Positions 12,301 to 24,300 of a stretch of 64,000 bases of DNA are shown one piece after another. Below the pieces are notes generated by a model. The model was not told the DNA's origin. It saw only the letters and a program-made list of their open reading frames with translations, and ran no database searches. The translations under genes were made by a program, and so were the position numbers. Within the stretch, counting starts at the first letter, position 1, and each line of letters starts with the position of its first letter. The DNA is from Leptobrachium leishanense (Eukaryota; Chordata; Amphibia; Anura; Megophryidae), in NCBI GenBank assembly GCA_009667805.1, contig CM019063.1, forward strand, positions 81,309,877 through 81,373,876, in the 5' to 3' direction.

Positions 12301-15300
12301 TACACCAGTGTTTCCCAAACCTGTCCTCCGGACCCTCGATCAGGCCAGGTTTTAAGGATTATCTTGGGGAAATGCAGATTGAATCCTGCAATCACTGAGC
12401 AGCAAATCATATAACCTGTGCTGTGCTTCAGATATCTGGCAAACCTGGCCTGTCAGCGAGTCCTGAGGACAGGTTTGGGAAATACGGCTTTAAACCAAAG
12501 CAGGAGTTGCAATGTAATCCAACAGAGTAATTCAATTATACAAAACAATTTAACTATGCTGCTGCTGTCATTTGATACACACAGTGCTTAATTTCCTCTA
12601 CAAGAAATGGTTATGATACATAGAAACTATGCAAGAAATTACATGTAGAGAAACAAATCATAAATATCTTAAATATTTATTTTACAATTCAGTCTATACA
12701 AAAGTACAAGGAAAAAAACAGCGCTTCCTCTGGCCAGATCCGGTGACTAGAATATTCCCCATCCCAGGCAAGCAGAATGGAGCCATCCAAAGTACGGCTA
12801 TGGAAAAATGATGCAAGCTGTGGGAACGCCATTGCAACTCCCAATACCCCTGCCTCCTATATTCACAGGCATTGTGAGTGATCCTGACGCGCACACAGTG
12901 AAACGTGCGTCGGGTGACTGAGCTTTACAAATATTAAGACGAAGTCCATTCATCAGAGTAGGCTACCCATGCAAAAATCATATACCACACGCATGGCACT
13001 AGCAAATGAATATACCCAGTCTAAAAACATTGGTCTGTTGTATTTATAACAAATAGGTGCCTGAATTTAGAAATATATTAAAAATCAAGGTTTTTTTCCC
13101 CCAGACTCGGGAGGGGATACTTCTCTGAATATCACAATTCTTGAAATATTTTCATATATGCTTGGTCAGGGTGATGGTTTAGATTATGAGGCTTTATATT
13201 AACCCTTTACTCCGAATAATTCTTGTTACTGCACATATCGACTGTGAATTTATATAATTTGTTTTCTGAAGATTCTATGTGCAAATTGTAACAACCTTTT
13301 TTTGGACAATGTGTCCCGAATAAATTGTAGTGATAAGCAGCGAGTTCAATAGTGCCTGCTATAGAGGCGATATATGGATGTGAAATAATACTAGGGATGC
13401 ACCGATACCACTTTTTTAAGACCGAGTACGAGTACCGATACTTTTTAAAAGTACTCACCGATACCGAGTACCGATACTTTTATTTAATGTCATGGGACGC
13501 TTTCCAATAGGAACAGACCTCATAAAAATTTATATGAGATTGACCGCAGCTCACATGGATATGGCCCCCAGCTCACATGGATATGGCCCCCAGCTCACAT
13601 GGATATGGCCCCCAGCTCACATGGATATGGCCCCCAGCTCACATGGATATGGCCCCCAGCTCACATGGATATGGCCCCCAGCTCTCATGGATTGGCCCCC
13701 AGCTCTCATGGATTGGCCCCCAGCTCTCATGGATTGGCCCCCAGCTCTCATGGATTGGCCCCAGCTCTCATGGATTGGCCCCCAGCTCTCATGGATTGGC
13801 CCCAGCTCTCATGGATTGGCCCCCAGCTCTCATGGATTTACCCCCAGCTCTCATGGATTTACCCCCAGCTCTCATGGATTTACCCCCAGCTCTCATGGAT
13901 TTACCCCCAGCTCGAACGCTGGCCGTGTGCATGTAAAGCACGCGGCCAGCGTTCCCCTCCGGCGCGCCAAATACTCACCCTTCCTGAAGTTCCGGTCGCT
14001 GGGCAGTGATGCGGTCACGTGGCCGCCGGGCGCATCTGTGACGCTGCTCCAGCCGAGAGGCAGCGTCACAGGAGCGCCCAGTGGCCGCGGGAACGCATCA
14101 CTGCCCAGCGACCGGAACTTCAGGAAGGGTGAGTATTTGGCGCGCCGGAGGGGAACGCTGGCCGCGTGCTTTACATGCACGCGGCCAGCTTCCCCAGCCC
14201 CGCGGATACCAGCAAGCCGGCCCAGCGCCGGCTTCCGGTATCGGCGGGATGTATCGGGCCGTTTGCACGAGTAACAAGTACTCGTACAAACGGCAATATC
14301 GGCCCCGATACCGATACTAGTATCGGTGCATCCCTAAATAATACTATGGAATAGATGTATGGTTATTTCAATACAAGACAGCAAGGAGGAAACAAATAGT
14401 ATAGCACGAGGTTGAACGAAAGACATATAGGTTATGACATTGTTTTATCTTCAGAAGGCCTTTCGCAGTTTTAATATATGCAAGTTTTATTTATTGGGTG
14501 TTCCCAGTCCAGCCCTACATGGTGCTTTTTTCCAGGATTATTCTTATTAGGGTTAACCCCCTTTTCTTTGTGGGAATTACTATTGATTAAAGCGAGTGTG
14601 TCGTTTCTGGGACTAGTTAGCCCCTTCAGAATCCACCTTTCGTGTAGGATTCTCTTTTTTTTTCTTCAGAAATTAAAAATTGGTGAATATGTATATATAT
14701 CTCTCAGGGGGAGTAAAAATCAACATAAAACACCAATTACAGTTAGGATTGACAAGAGTATTTTTATTCTAACTTGATATAAAAATAAAAAAAATGCGTT
14801 ACTGTGATATAACGTTTAGGTCATTAGCTCTACATCCCTTTGTGGTTTCTCATTTCTTTGGCAAGGGAAGCTTTAAGTTTAATTTTCCCTGCCCTCTGCA
14901 GATACATATGTCAACACAGCCATATACGTGAAGCATAATTCATGATGATCAGCAGGATCTATTTTTACTCTTGATGATTGGCTGTATTAATAACTAAAGC
15001 CATGTGACAAGACAAGCAAGCTCAGTCCATTCCTCGTGTTATAATGAAGAGACCGACTCATTATGAATAATTCAAGGGTAATTACTTTGCTATAAAAGTG
15101 TCTTGACTCATAATCGCTTCTAAAAACCAGTTGCTACTTCAAACATCCCCATGAACATGAATCTCAGCTGTCAAACTGCAGCATTAATGGGTTGTTTCAG
15201 GCTGGAGCATTTCTTCCTTTTATTAAAAGGGAGTTCTAATAACTCTGCAAACAAAACAAAATAAACATATCTAAAGCTTCTGCAAAGACCAGGGAAGAAT

Positions 15301-18300
15301 TCAGCCAATTGTGAGGCTTCATCGGTTCTTCAAAACGCCTACAAATCAGGAGTTTCTGTGAAATGCAGTCCAACTTACCTTTGGGGTGGCAGGCAAAAAA
15401 AATAAAAAATGAAACGTTCCATTTTAATCCAACAACCACTTAGACTCTTTTCAAGCAATCAAGACATTAAGGATTAGTCAAAGAGAACTGAAATTTCGTT
15501 GCACTTCGGGTTTGCTGACACCGAGGTGAATTCACTATTCACTGCAGGGTCCCCGAAGTGCACTGAACATGGAGTCACCGATAACCGAAGACAGTCAAAC
15601 TAACCGCTGAACTGAAGAGGGGTGGGGGGCAAATTTAAATTAGGAATAGACCAATATTATTTTCCAGTACCGATACAATTATCGACCACCTTTCAGGCCA
15701 ATAACCGATATCAGCAGCTGATATTCTGTACATTTATTTTTCTTTCCCTCCAAAATTTCAAAGATATTACACACAAATCTGTTCTAAAACATTACAACGG
15801 AGAAAAATAAAAGTGCTTGCAAAAAAATAGCTTTCCAAAACAGAAAAATGGCAGAAAAAAAAAAAAAAAATGTAACTATAACACACCAAACATCACTACT
15901 AGAAACAATATTTGGGTTAAAGAATCTCAGCGCTCAAAGTGACGGCTAAGGCTGGTGTCAGACCAGCGCACTTTTAACGTGCATTCTGGCGCACTTAATT
16001 ACAGCCGCACTAGCAGCAAATGACCGGCAATGACGGCCAATATACGATGTACGGCCGCACAAAAGTCCGGCCGTGCAACGCAAGTGGAATTTGAACGCAT
16101 TTTTTCGAATACGCAGAACCGCTAGTACTGATGTACAGAGTGCGCAGCTGCGGCATAGCGGCGTGTGTGCGTGATGAGGAGATGTCAGACACTGCTTATG
16201 TCCAGTCTACATAACGTCCAGACGCAAAAAAGTGTTTTATTGACGATCCGTAAAAAATCACGCACGAAAATGCGCGTCGTCTGACCGTTCTTGCGCATTC
16301 CGTGAAAAAATACATCAATGCGTTCGGACGCAATTTTTGACGTTCGCGGGGAAAAATGCTTTCGTTTGACCCTAGCCTAACTCACAGTAATGTGTGGTGT
16401 GTAGGAGCATATCCCAGAGCTCCACAACAAAAAAACTCACACCACGTAGATACTGCACATTACTGTGAGTTTTGTGGCTGTGCAGCTCTGATACAGTAAA
16501 GTGTGGTGTGTATGAGCGTATCACAGAGCTGCACAGCAATAAAACATTAATGTATCACAGAGCACCATCAGTTTTCTTATTTCATTTAATTTCAGTTACA
16601 TAAACCCTAGTGTTGCTTGATATCACTGGAAAGGCCATGATATGACCCCCTAGCATCAGGAGTTAGTTCAGGAGATACGGGGGTCCAAAGGATCCCTTGT
16701 ATCTGCCCATAGGGAATTCCTGGCCGGGGGGCAGAGGGGGGGGGAAAGAGTCCTGTTACTGACACAATCACGTTCATGAACGATGACATCAGTGGGCAGG
16801 ACTTGGTCCCGCAGGCAGCCAACAAAGATGTTGGCCACCTGCGGGAGAAGTCTGCGATCGGCGCCGAACTGCAGAACTTCTGAGCTGGTATAAAATCGTC
16901 AGTGAAGCAGTCAAGTACCGATAACCTTAAAAATCCTCACTATCAGACTCGATTGATAGTAGCGATAAATCGGTTGACCCCTAATTTAACCCCTTCGCTG
17001 CGGAGGACGCGCTCAGCGCGTCCACCCGCAGGTAACGTTCCTTGCGGTTGACGCGCTGAGCCCGTCCTCCCTTTGGGGCCAGCGTTCGGCCGATCGCTGG
17101 GCCCCCCGGTGCGGGCCGACATCCTCGATGTCAGCCCAGCACCCGGAACTGCCGCCGGCCTAATTAGGTGTCATCGCGGCGGCGCGATGACACCTAATTC
17201 AGGCGCACCCCCCGAGGCGACCTCTCTCCCTCCCGATCGCCGGCGTTGCGGGGGTTAATCCAGGCACCGTTTGGAAGGGCACAGCCTGCCCTTCCTAACG
17301 GTACCTTGAATTAACCCCATAGGGGCTGGATCACGAATCGGCGCCGAAAAGCGCCGGTTCGTGATCCTTTCCCGGAGCTGGCCGACATCTTTGATGTCGG
17401 CCAAGCTTCCGGGAATGCCCCCTGAGGACTGGAGTCATCATGCATAGCAGGTTAACGCCAGTCCTGGAGTTAACCCCTAACTGCCACGGATCGGGAGATA
17501 GGGGGTTCATTGGAACCCCCTATCTCCCGATCCGTGGCAGTTAGGGGTTAATGTTTGATATTGTTGGATCGGCCAGAGCATGGCCGTTCCAACAATACCA
17601 AACATGAGTATGAAAAAAAAATTTTTAACCCTTTCGCTGCTGAGGCGTTTCACGCCCCTGTGCTGAGGTCATTTTTACCGGTTTTGATCATCATGTTTAA
17701 ATGCCTTTTGAAGGCTTATTTTAGTATATGACCCAGACATATTATATATCGTTCTTTCCGTCAGACTCGGCAGATTAATAATAGGTCATTATTATATGTA
17801 TACGTCATGACCTGTCTGTATATTATAACAAAAAATGCAATAAAATATGAATTTTCAATAATTTACAACGTGTAAAGGTTTTTTTTCACATTTTAACATG
17901 CGAGCAATTGCGGTTATATTTTGTATGGGGTGCGCTTGTTAAAAAAATTAGAGATGGGGTCTCGTTACATTTTTGTTTGGGGAAAATGACGCGATTTTTA
18001 ACAAACGCACCACATACAAAAATCATTAGTGCAGCATCATTGTTCACATTATAATTGAAATGGGAACAATATTGCTGCATTAACAAACCCAAAAAAAAAA
18101 AAAACTTGTTTATTTTTTTTATAAATTTTTTTTTTAAATTTTTTATTTTTATTTTTAAATTTTTTTTTTTTTAAAAAACCTTTTTCAATATTGCTGCATC
18201 AACAAACCAAAAAAAACTTATTTTTTTTTATATAATTTTTTTTTAAAAAAGATTTAATTTTTTTTTTTAACTTTTTTCACAGTGGTGTTTGGTATCGTTG

Positions 18301-21300
18301 GAACGGCCATGCTCTGGCCGATCCAACAGTACCAAACATTAACCCCTAGCTGCCACGGATCGGGAGATAGGGGGTTCATTGGAACCCCCTATCTCCACTG
18401 TTGGTGGCAGCTAGGGGTTAACTCCAGGACTGGCGTCATCGTGCTATGCACGATGACGCCAGTCCTCAGGGGGAGTTCCCGGAAGCTTGGCCGACATCCA
18501 AGATGTCGGCCAGCTCCGGGAAAGAATCACGAACCGGCGCTTTTCAGCGCCGATTCGTGATCCGGCTCCCCAGGGGTTAATGAGAGCCACCGTTTGGAAG
18601 GGCAGGCCCTTCCAAGCGGTGTCTGTCTTAACCCCCTGCTCCCCGGCGATCGGGAGGGAGAGAGGTCCGAAGGACCTCCCCCCCCCCTCCCTTTCAGGCG
18701 CCTCCGCCGCACATGCGGGGGGGCGCCTGAATTAGATGTCCCCGCCGGGCTCCCGAGTGCTGGGCTGACATCCAAGATGTCAGCCCGCACCGGGGGGGGG
18801 GGGGCGCCGCAATCCGGCGGATTGCTGCCTCCTGTGCTCGGACGCGCTGAGCGCGTCCGTAGCACAGGAGAACCACTTGGCTGGACGCGCTGAGCGCGTC
18901 CATAGCAGCCAAGTGGTTAAAAAAAATAAAAAAAAAAAAAAATCTTTTTTTTTGGTTCGTTAATGCAGCAATATTGTTCCCATTTCAATTAGAATGTGAA
19001 CAATGATGCTGCACTAACGATTTTTGTATGCGGTGCGTTTGTTAAAAATCGCGTCATTTTCCCCAAACAAAAATGTAACGAGACCCCATCTCTAATTTTT
19101 TTAACAAGCGCACCCCAAACAAAATATAACCGCAATTGCTCGCATGTTAAAATGTGAAAAAAAAAAACACTTTACACGTTGTAAATTATTGAAAATTCAT
19201 ATTTTATTGCATTTTTTGTTATAATATACACACAGGTCATGACGTATACGTATAATAATGACATATTATGAATCTGCCGAGTCTGACGGAAAGAACGATA
19301 TATAATATGTCTGGGTCATATACTAAAATAAGCCTTCAAAACACGTTTAAAACATGAGGAGCAAAATCGGTAAAAATGAGCTCAGCACAGAGGCAGAAAA
19401 AGCCTCAGCAGCGAAAGGGTTAAATCAATAAAAACTCATGAAAAAAAAATTCACCTAACAAAAAGAAATCCAGAAAATTACCCAAAAATTCTAATAAAAA
19501 AAGTGTTTTGTCGAAACTGAAAAAATAAACCGTTGAATAAAAAGCTAATAAAAAAAAGTTTTTTTTTGTTTTACATCAAATCCAATGGAACGCGCCTTTC
19601 TAAACTTGCCAAACTGAATCACCGAATATCAGGGTTTTTCACTGAACTGTCAGTGTAGTTACTGGTTCTGTGGATAGATTAACCATTACTTCTCTATGGA
19701 ACAATTTCACTGCTGGTGAAGATCGCCAAATTGCAACATCCTGCACCATATTCCGGCAGCATTTGGGAAATTGCCAGCTTACTGAATAGCCAAACTGCCA
19801 TGAAATTGCACCGTACGGTGAAATTTTCCTTTCAGCGGCAAGTTTGACACTTATTGAATAACCCCTATTGTCTTTTTTTCAGTGGGGGCGGCATCTTCTA
19901 GTATTTAAGCTCAGAGTCAGGCACATCATATAAAACTAGGAAAAATTTGATCTGAAAAATCATATCTAGCTTGTAAACTCGTATGAGCAGGGCGCTCTAT
20001 GCCTCTGGTTTCTATAGGTCTGAAACCCTGTTTAATTACCCCACTTTTTCATTATAAAAAGGCCACCGAAAAAGCGACAGCACCATATGTGAGAATACGA
20101 AAAATCGCATCACTATTCTAACGGACACAACTTTTGTGTTCTTAGAGACATTGCAAGGTCGGCCATACGAAAGATGGCTGCCAGGGTTTAAAGATCAAGA
20201 GATGGTACGTTAAAAGAAAAACAGGAAGTAAACGGACACTCTTAAACATAATAACTACTTCACAATAGTGGAGAGGACAAGGCCTGGTGTTTTACTAAAG
20301 GTTTTACAACCAGGCAAAATAAAAAGGGATGGGATGGCTTAGCATTTCCACGTAGCTTTAAAAACGCTCACAGGTTGCATTGGGGAACGTCTTTCTCGAG
20401 ATAGGACTCAAGAAAGAAGAAGAGGGGGGGGGGACACCAAAACTGCTGGACACCAGAAAAAAAACAGCACAGCATGACAGAATTATAAATCACAAGCAGG
20501 AGGTAGCTACTTTTTTTGAGCAACTGATATAAATGTTCTATAAAGTGGTGCAGAATAAACCCCAGGCTTAATAGGGTCACCTTCAAAGCCCTGCGTTACA
20601 CACTTGCAAATATGTCATTCCAATGATCACTGTCTGCCAGATGGTTTAGGACAGGCATCAGCAACCTGGTTCCTCCAGATGTTTTGGAACTACATTTCCC
20701 TTGAAGCTCTGCTAACGAGTTGCTAAGTATCATGGGAGACGTTGTTCCAGAAAGTCTGGGAGGGCCAATGTCGCTGACCCTAGTTTAGGATCATGAAAAT
20801 TTTAGGTCAAAATTTGCTGAAGAACTACTAGGTGACTGGAATTCTCAAAACACGCAGGAACAATGTCAAGGCTTCCAAAATCCCCAAACCGCGCTTTACA
20901 ACAGGGGCAATATTTAACACTTTACCATGTTACAGGACAGAAGGAAGTGGTGGTACTTAAGAGGACAATGAATACAATAAGCGAGGTGGAGGGAGCTCTG
21001 AGGATCTGTGATGTGGCCCAGAGCTCATGTTTACATTTGTTCCAAATCTTGTGTCAAAGGCTTGCTTTCTCAGGCCTCAGGGACAAGTGCTCTGGGATTT
21101 ATCTGAACAAGGCACGTCATTCCGTCACAACCAGGTAACGTGTCAAGTCAAGGGACCGGCGTCATTGATGTAATCAGTAGAAAGCCGTATTGCAACAGGA
21201 AATACAGTTCAATGAAAGTTGACCACAGTATCTCTCAAGACAGAGGAGGGCAGTGTGCCAATGCAACCGTACAGCTCTGCGGTGGAAAGAAGGAAGAATA

Positions 21301-24300
21301 AAGAGAGAAAAAAGGGAAAAAAAGTCAAACTGAATGCTCTGACATGGAATGACTGATTATTGCCAAAACACTAACAGTCTGTAGTATTCTGTAGCTAGTT
21401 TAAAGAGACCGTAAGGTGGGAGAGACGTGTAGGCTGAAGCATAGTATATTAGAATTCTGTAGTATTTCTAGAACCATTGTTCTCTGACCGCAGGAGGTAA
21501 GTCAGGCCTGGAAGAGAACAATCCACTCAATTCACTGAGCTCTTAGAAAGCTCCATAATGAAAGTTACATGGCAGCCAATGAAGTACATATTGCAATGTT
21601 TTCCCCCTGGGTCTGATTGAAACACCAAGCCCACGGTGGGCTAGCTTGACCCACCTACAATATGTAAAAGCTGGCCCATGGCGACACAGTTTTTTTTTTT
21701 ACAGAACGGAGATGGTCTGGCACTCCAGCTGTTATGATTGATGTTTGGCAGGTCCGGTGCATGGAAAAAAACCAATCCACAACAGCTGCTTTGCAGCCAG
21801 AGTAGCTTGGCAAGTCCGGATATGAAGCAGAGGAAGTCCACGTTTTCAAGGATCACCAGACATTTGCAATCAAGTAGCTCTTCTGACGTGACGTTTTTTT
21901 TGTTTCCACACAACCCAGCAACAAACCATAACACCCCTTCCTATGATTAAGCTTCACAAATGTGCACAGTAGAAAGTGTCCCAAAGGGAGTTGTGAAGAA
22001 TAATCCTGAGACTTTGTAGCTAAAAGTGGAACTGCAGTAACCTATGGATACTTGGATACGCCAAGCCCCTATTTAAAGGAAAAGCTGGCAAGAAAATAAA
22101 CAGGGATTATATAAATCTGTGCTTCCCACTTTACAACAATGGAAAGGGGATAAAGATACAGGATCTAGCCCATCATGATGCCATCTAATGCTTCTGACAT
22201 CCAGGTACTTCTTGTCATCTATTAAACAGTGGGGTCCGGTGTAAACATAAATGTTATCTGCAGAAGCATTTCCCCCTTTCTGGGATCAGCGCGCCTTCAT
22301 CTAATAAGCCCACAGACATGAGAACATGAACAGTCCAATGCATTACAAGCAGCAGGGTGATGGGGCGAGAGGAAGAGGGTGCGATCAGGCCCTTGTCATT
22401 AGGTCCACGTATATAAATATTGGTGGACACGGTGGCAAAGTCCATTTACACACACCATGAGCCCAGTTATGAGACATACGAGTGCAATGACACAACCAAG
22501 AGGGACAGCCGCGCGCTTCCGTGTCTTTGGAGATAAAATACACAGGAGGAGCGAAGACACCTGGGCCTCTGTTCTTGGCGGGATGTTTGCAGAAGGCCAG
22601 GTAGTCGCAGAGAGGCCGCTCATATTCAGCAGCTGACAGCAAACACTTGGCTCCCCCGGTGGAATAGGGAATGGTAACTCAATGCTCATATCAGGCTACC
22701 AAGAACAGTGATTTTCCCAGCCCAAGCCTTGGCACCAAGTGCATTAAAAAAGGTCCATGCCAGGGCAGCTGCTTGTAGCGTATAAAAGGAACATGATGCC
22801 AACTGGCAGGTGAATTCAGCAGCACAGGGAGCTGGGTGAGGTGGGGGGCCCAGTCACAAGAAAAAGGCATAGGTCGGAGGCTGTGGGGTGGTAGGCGCAC
22901 TCAAAGGCTCTGGGTGAGGTCTGGGTTTCAGTGGCTGGGAATGAGAGGGGTGGTCAAGGGCCTGGCTGAGGTTGGGAGTTCAGTAACTTGAGGGGGTCTG
23001 ATGAGGTTGGGACGGGTCACAGGAAGGAGGGAGGGCTGGGTGATCTATCCAGCACCCAAGTCAATCTAAGGGGGGCTGCTTGAAGATAGGGGGTTCACTC
23101 ACGGGATGGGGGGCTCAGTATGAGGTTGGGGGTTCACTCAGGGTAGGGGGCTCAGTATGAGGTTAGGGGGTTCATTCAAAGGATAGGTCTCTGAGATTGG
23201 GGGTTCACTCGGAGGGGCCACAATCACAGGATAAGGGGGTCTCAGATTGAGATTAGGCAGTTCACTCAGGAGGGGGGCTGCTTGAGGTTTGGGGGTTCAG
23301 GCACAGAATGTGGGGATGCTTGAAGTTTGGGTTTCAGTTAAAGGATGAGGGGGTCTCAGTTTGAGGTTGGGGGCTGCTTGAGGTTCGGGGTTCACTTGGG
23401 GTCTCAGTTTGAGGTTAGGGGTTCAGGCACAGGATGGGGGTCTCGTTAGGGGGTTCAGGCACAGGATGGGGGTCTGTTTGAGGTTAGGGGGTTCAGGCAC
23501 AGGATGGGGGTCTGTTTGAGGTTAGGGGGTTCAGGCACAGGATGGGGGTCTGTTTGAGGTTAGGGGGTTCAGGCACAGGATGGGGATCTGTTTGAGGTTA
23601 GGGGGTTCAGGCACAGGATGGGGGTCTCAGTTTGAGGGTTCAGGCACAGGATGGGGGTCTCAGTTTGAGGGTTCAGGCACAGGATGGGGGTCTCAGTTTG
23701 AGGGTTCAGGCACAGGATGGGGTCTCAGTTTGAGGGTTCAGGCACAGGATGGGGGTCTCAGTTTGAGGGTTCAGGCACAGGATGGGGGTCTCAGTTTGAG
23801 GGTTCAGGCACAGGATGGGGGTCTCAGTTTGAGGGTTCAGGCACAGGATGGGGGTCTCAGTTTGAGGGTTCAGGCACAGGATGGGGGTCTCAGTTTGAGG
23901 GTTCAGGCACAGGATGGGGTCTCAGTTTGAGGGTTCAGGACTTCAGGCACAGGATGGGGGTCTCAGTTTGAGGGTTCAGGCACAGGATGGGGGTCTCAGT
24001 TTGAGGGTTCAGGCACAGGATGGGGGTCTCAGTTTGAGGGTTCAGGCACAGGATGGGGGTCTCAGTTTGAGGGTTCAGGCACAGGATGGGGGTCTCAGTT
24101 TGAGGGTTCAGGCACAGGATGGGGGTCTCAGTTTGAGGGTTCAGGCACAGGATGGGGGTCTCAGTTTGAGGGTTCAGGCACAGGATGGGGGTCTCAGTTT
24201 GAGGGTTCAGGCACAGGATGGGGGTCTCAGTTTGAGGGTTCAGGCACAGGATGGGGGTCTCAGTTTGAGGGTTCAGGCACAGGATGGGGGTCTCAGTTTG

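Larger units (their letters stand above)
13392..14336. mobile_element. Non-autonomous hAT carrying minisatellite and palindrome
   Basis: Exact 8-bp duplications AATAATAC at 13384-13391 and 14337-14344 flank TAGGGATGCACCGATACC at the left and its reverse complement, less exact inward, at the right. Inside the ends are subterminal CCGATAC/GTATCGG words. The cargo is a 17-unit minisatellite (13545-13912) and a GC-rich palindrome (about 13913-14195). No transposase. Relatives of this terminal sequence occur, decayed, at 37780-37852 and 62683-63481. Confidence 0.93.
15640..16983. mobile_element. hAT-like element with nested MITE
   Basis: The left end TAGGAATAGACCAATATTAT and the right end (reversed) TAGGGGTCAACCGATTTATC resemble the AGGGGTCGACCGAT ends of a hAT group. 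Flanks are A/T-rich (AATTTAAA and AATTTAAC are possible duplications). Between them sit ACCGATA/TATCGGT words, copy 5 of the GTCAGACGAGCG MITE, and a short tandem repeat (16380-16565). No coding capacity. Confidence 0.55.
15465..19872. mobile_element. Old GGTTATTCAAAGAGA-family copy split by later insertions
   Basis: The left part (15465-15630: AGTCAAAGAGAACTGAAA, GCACTTCGG, TTCACTGCAGGGTCC) resembles the left arm of the copy at 26282-27110. The right part (19425-19872, ending TTGAATAACCCC) resembles its right arm, including TTTCACTGCTGG, CTGAATAGCC and a TGAAATTGCACC segment. Everything between 15640 and 19424 belongs to other elements. The pairing of the two halves is an inference from similarity. 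Confidence 0.45.

Noticed and set aside
13492..14274. 260-codon plus-strand open frame
   Set aside because: Covers minisatellite M2 and a palindrome inside a hAT; no gene-like features.
22254..22900. Small minus-strand frames as TNPO1 alternative exons
   Set aside because: No conserved peptide and no convincing splice-site pair in a fitting phase.
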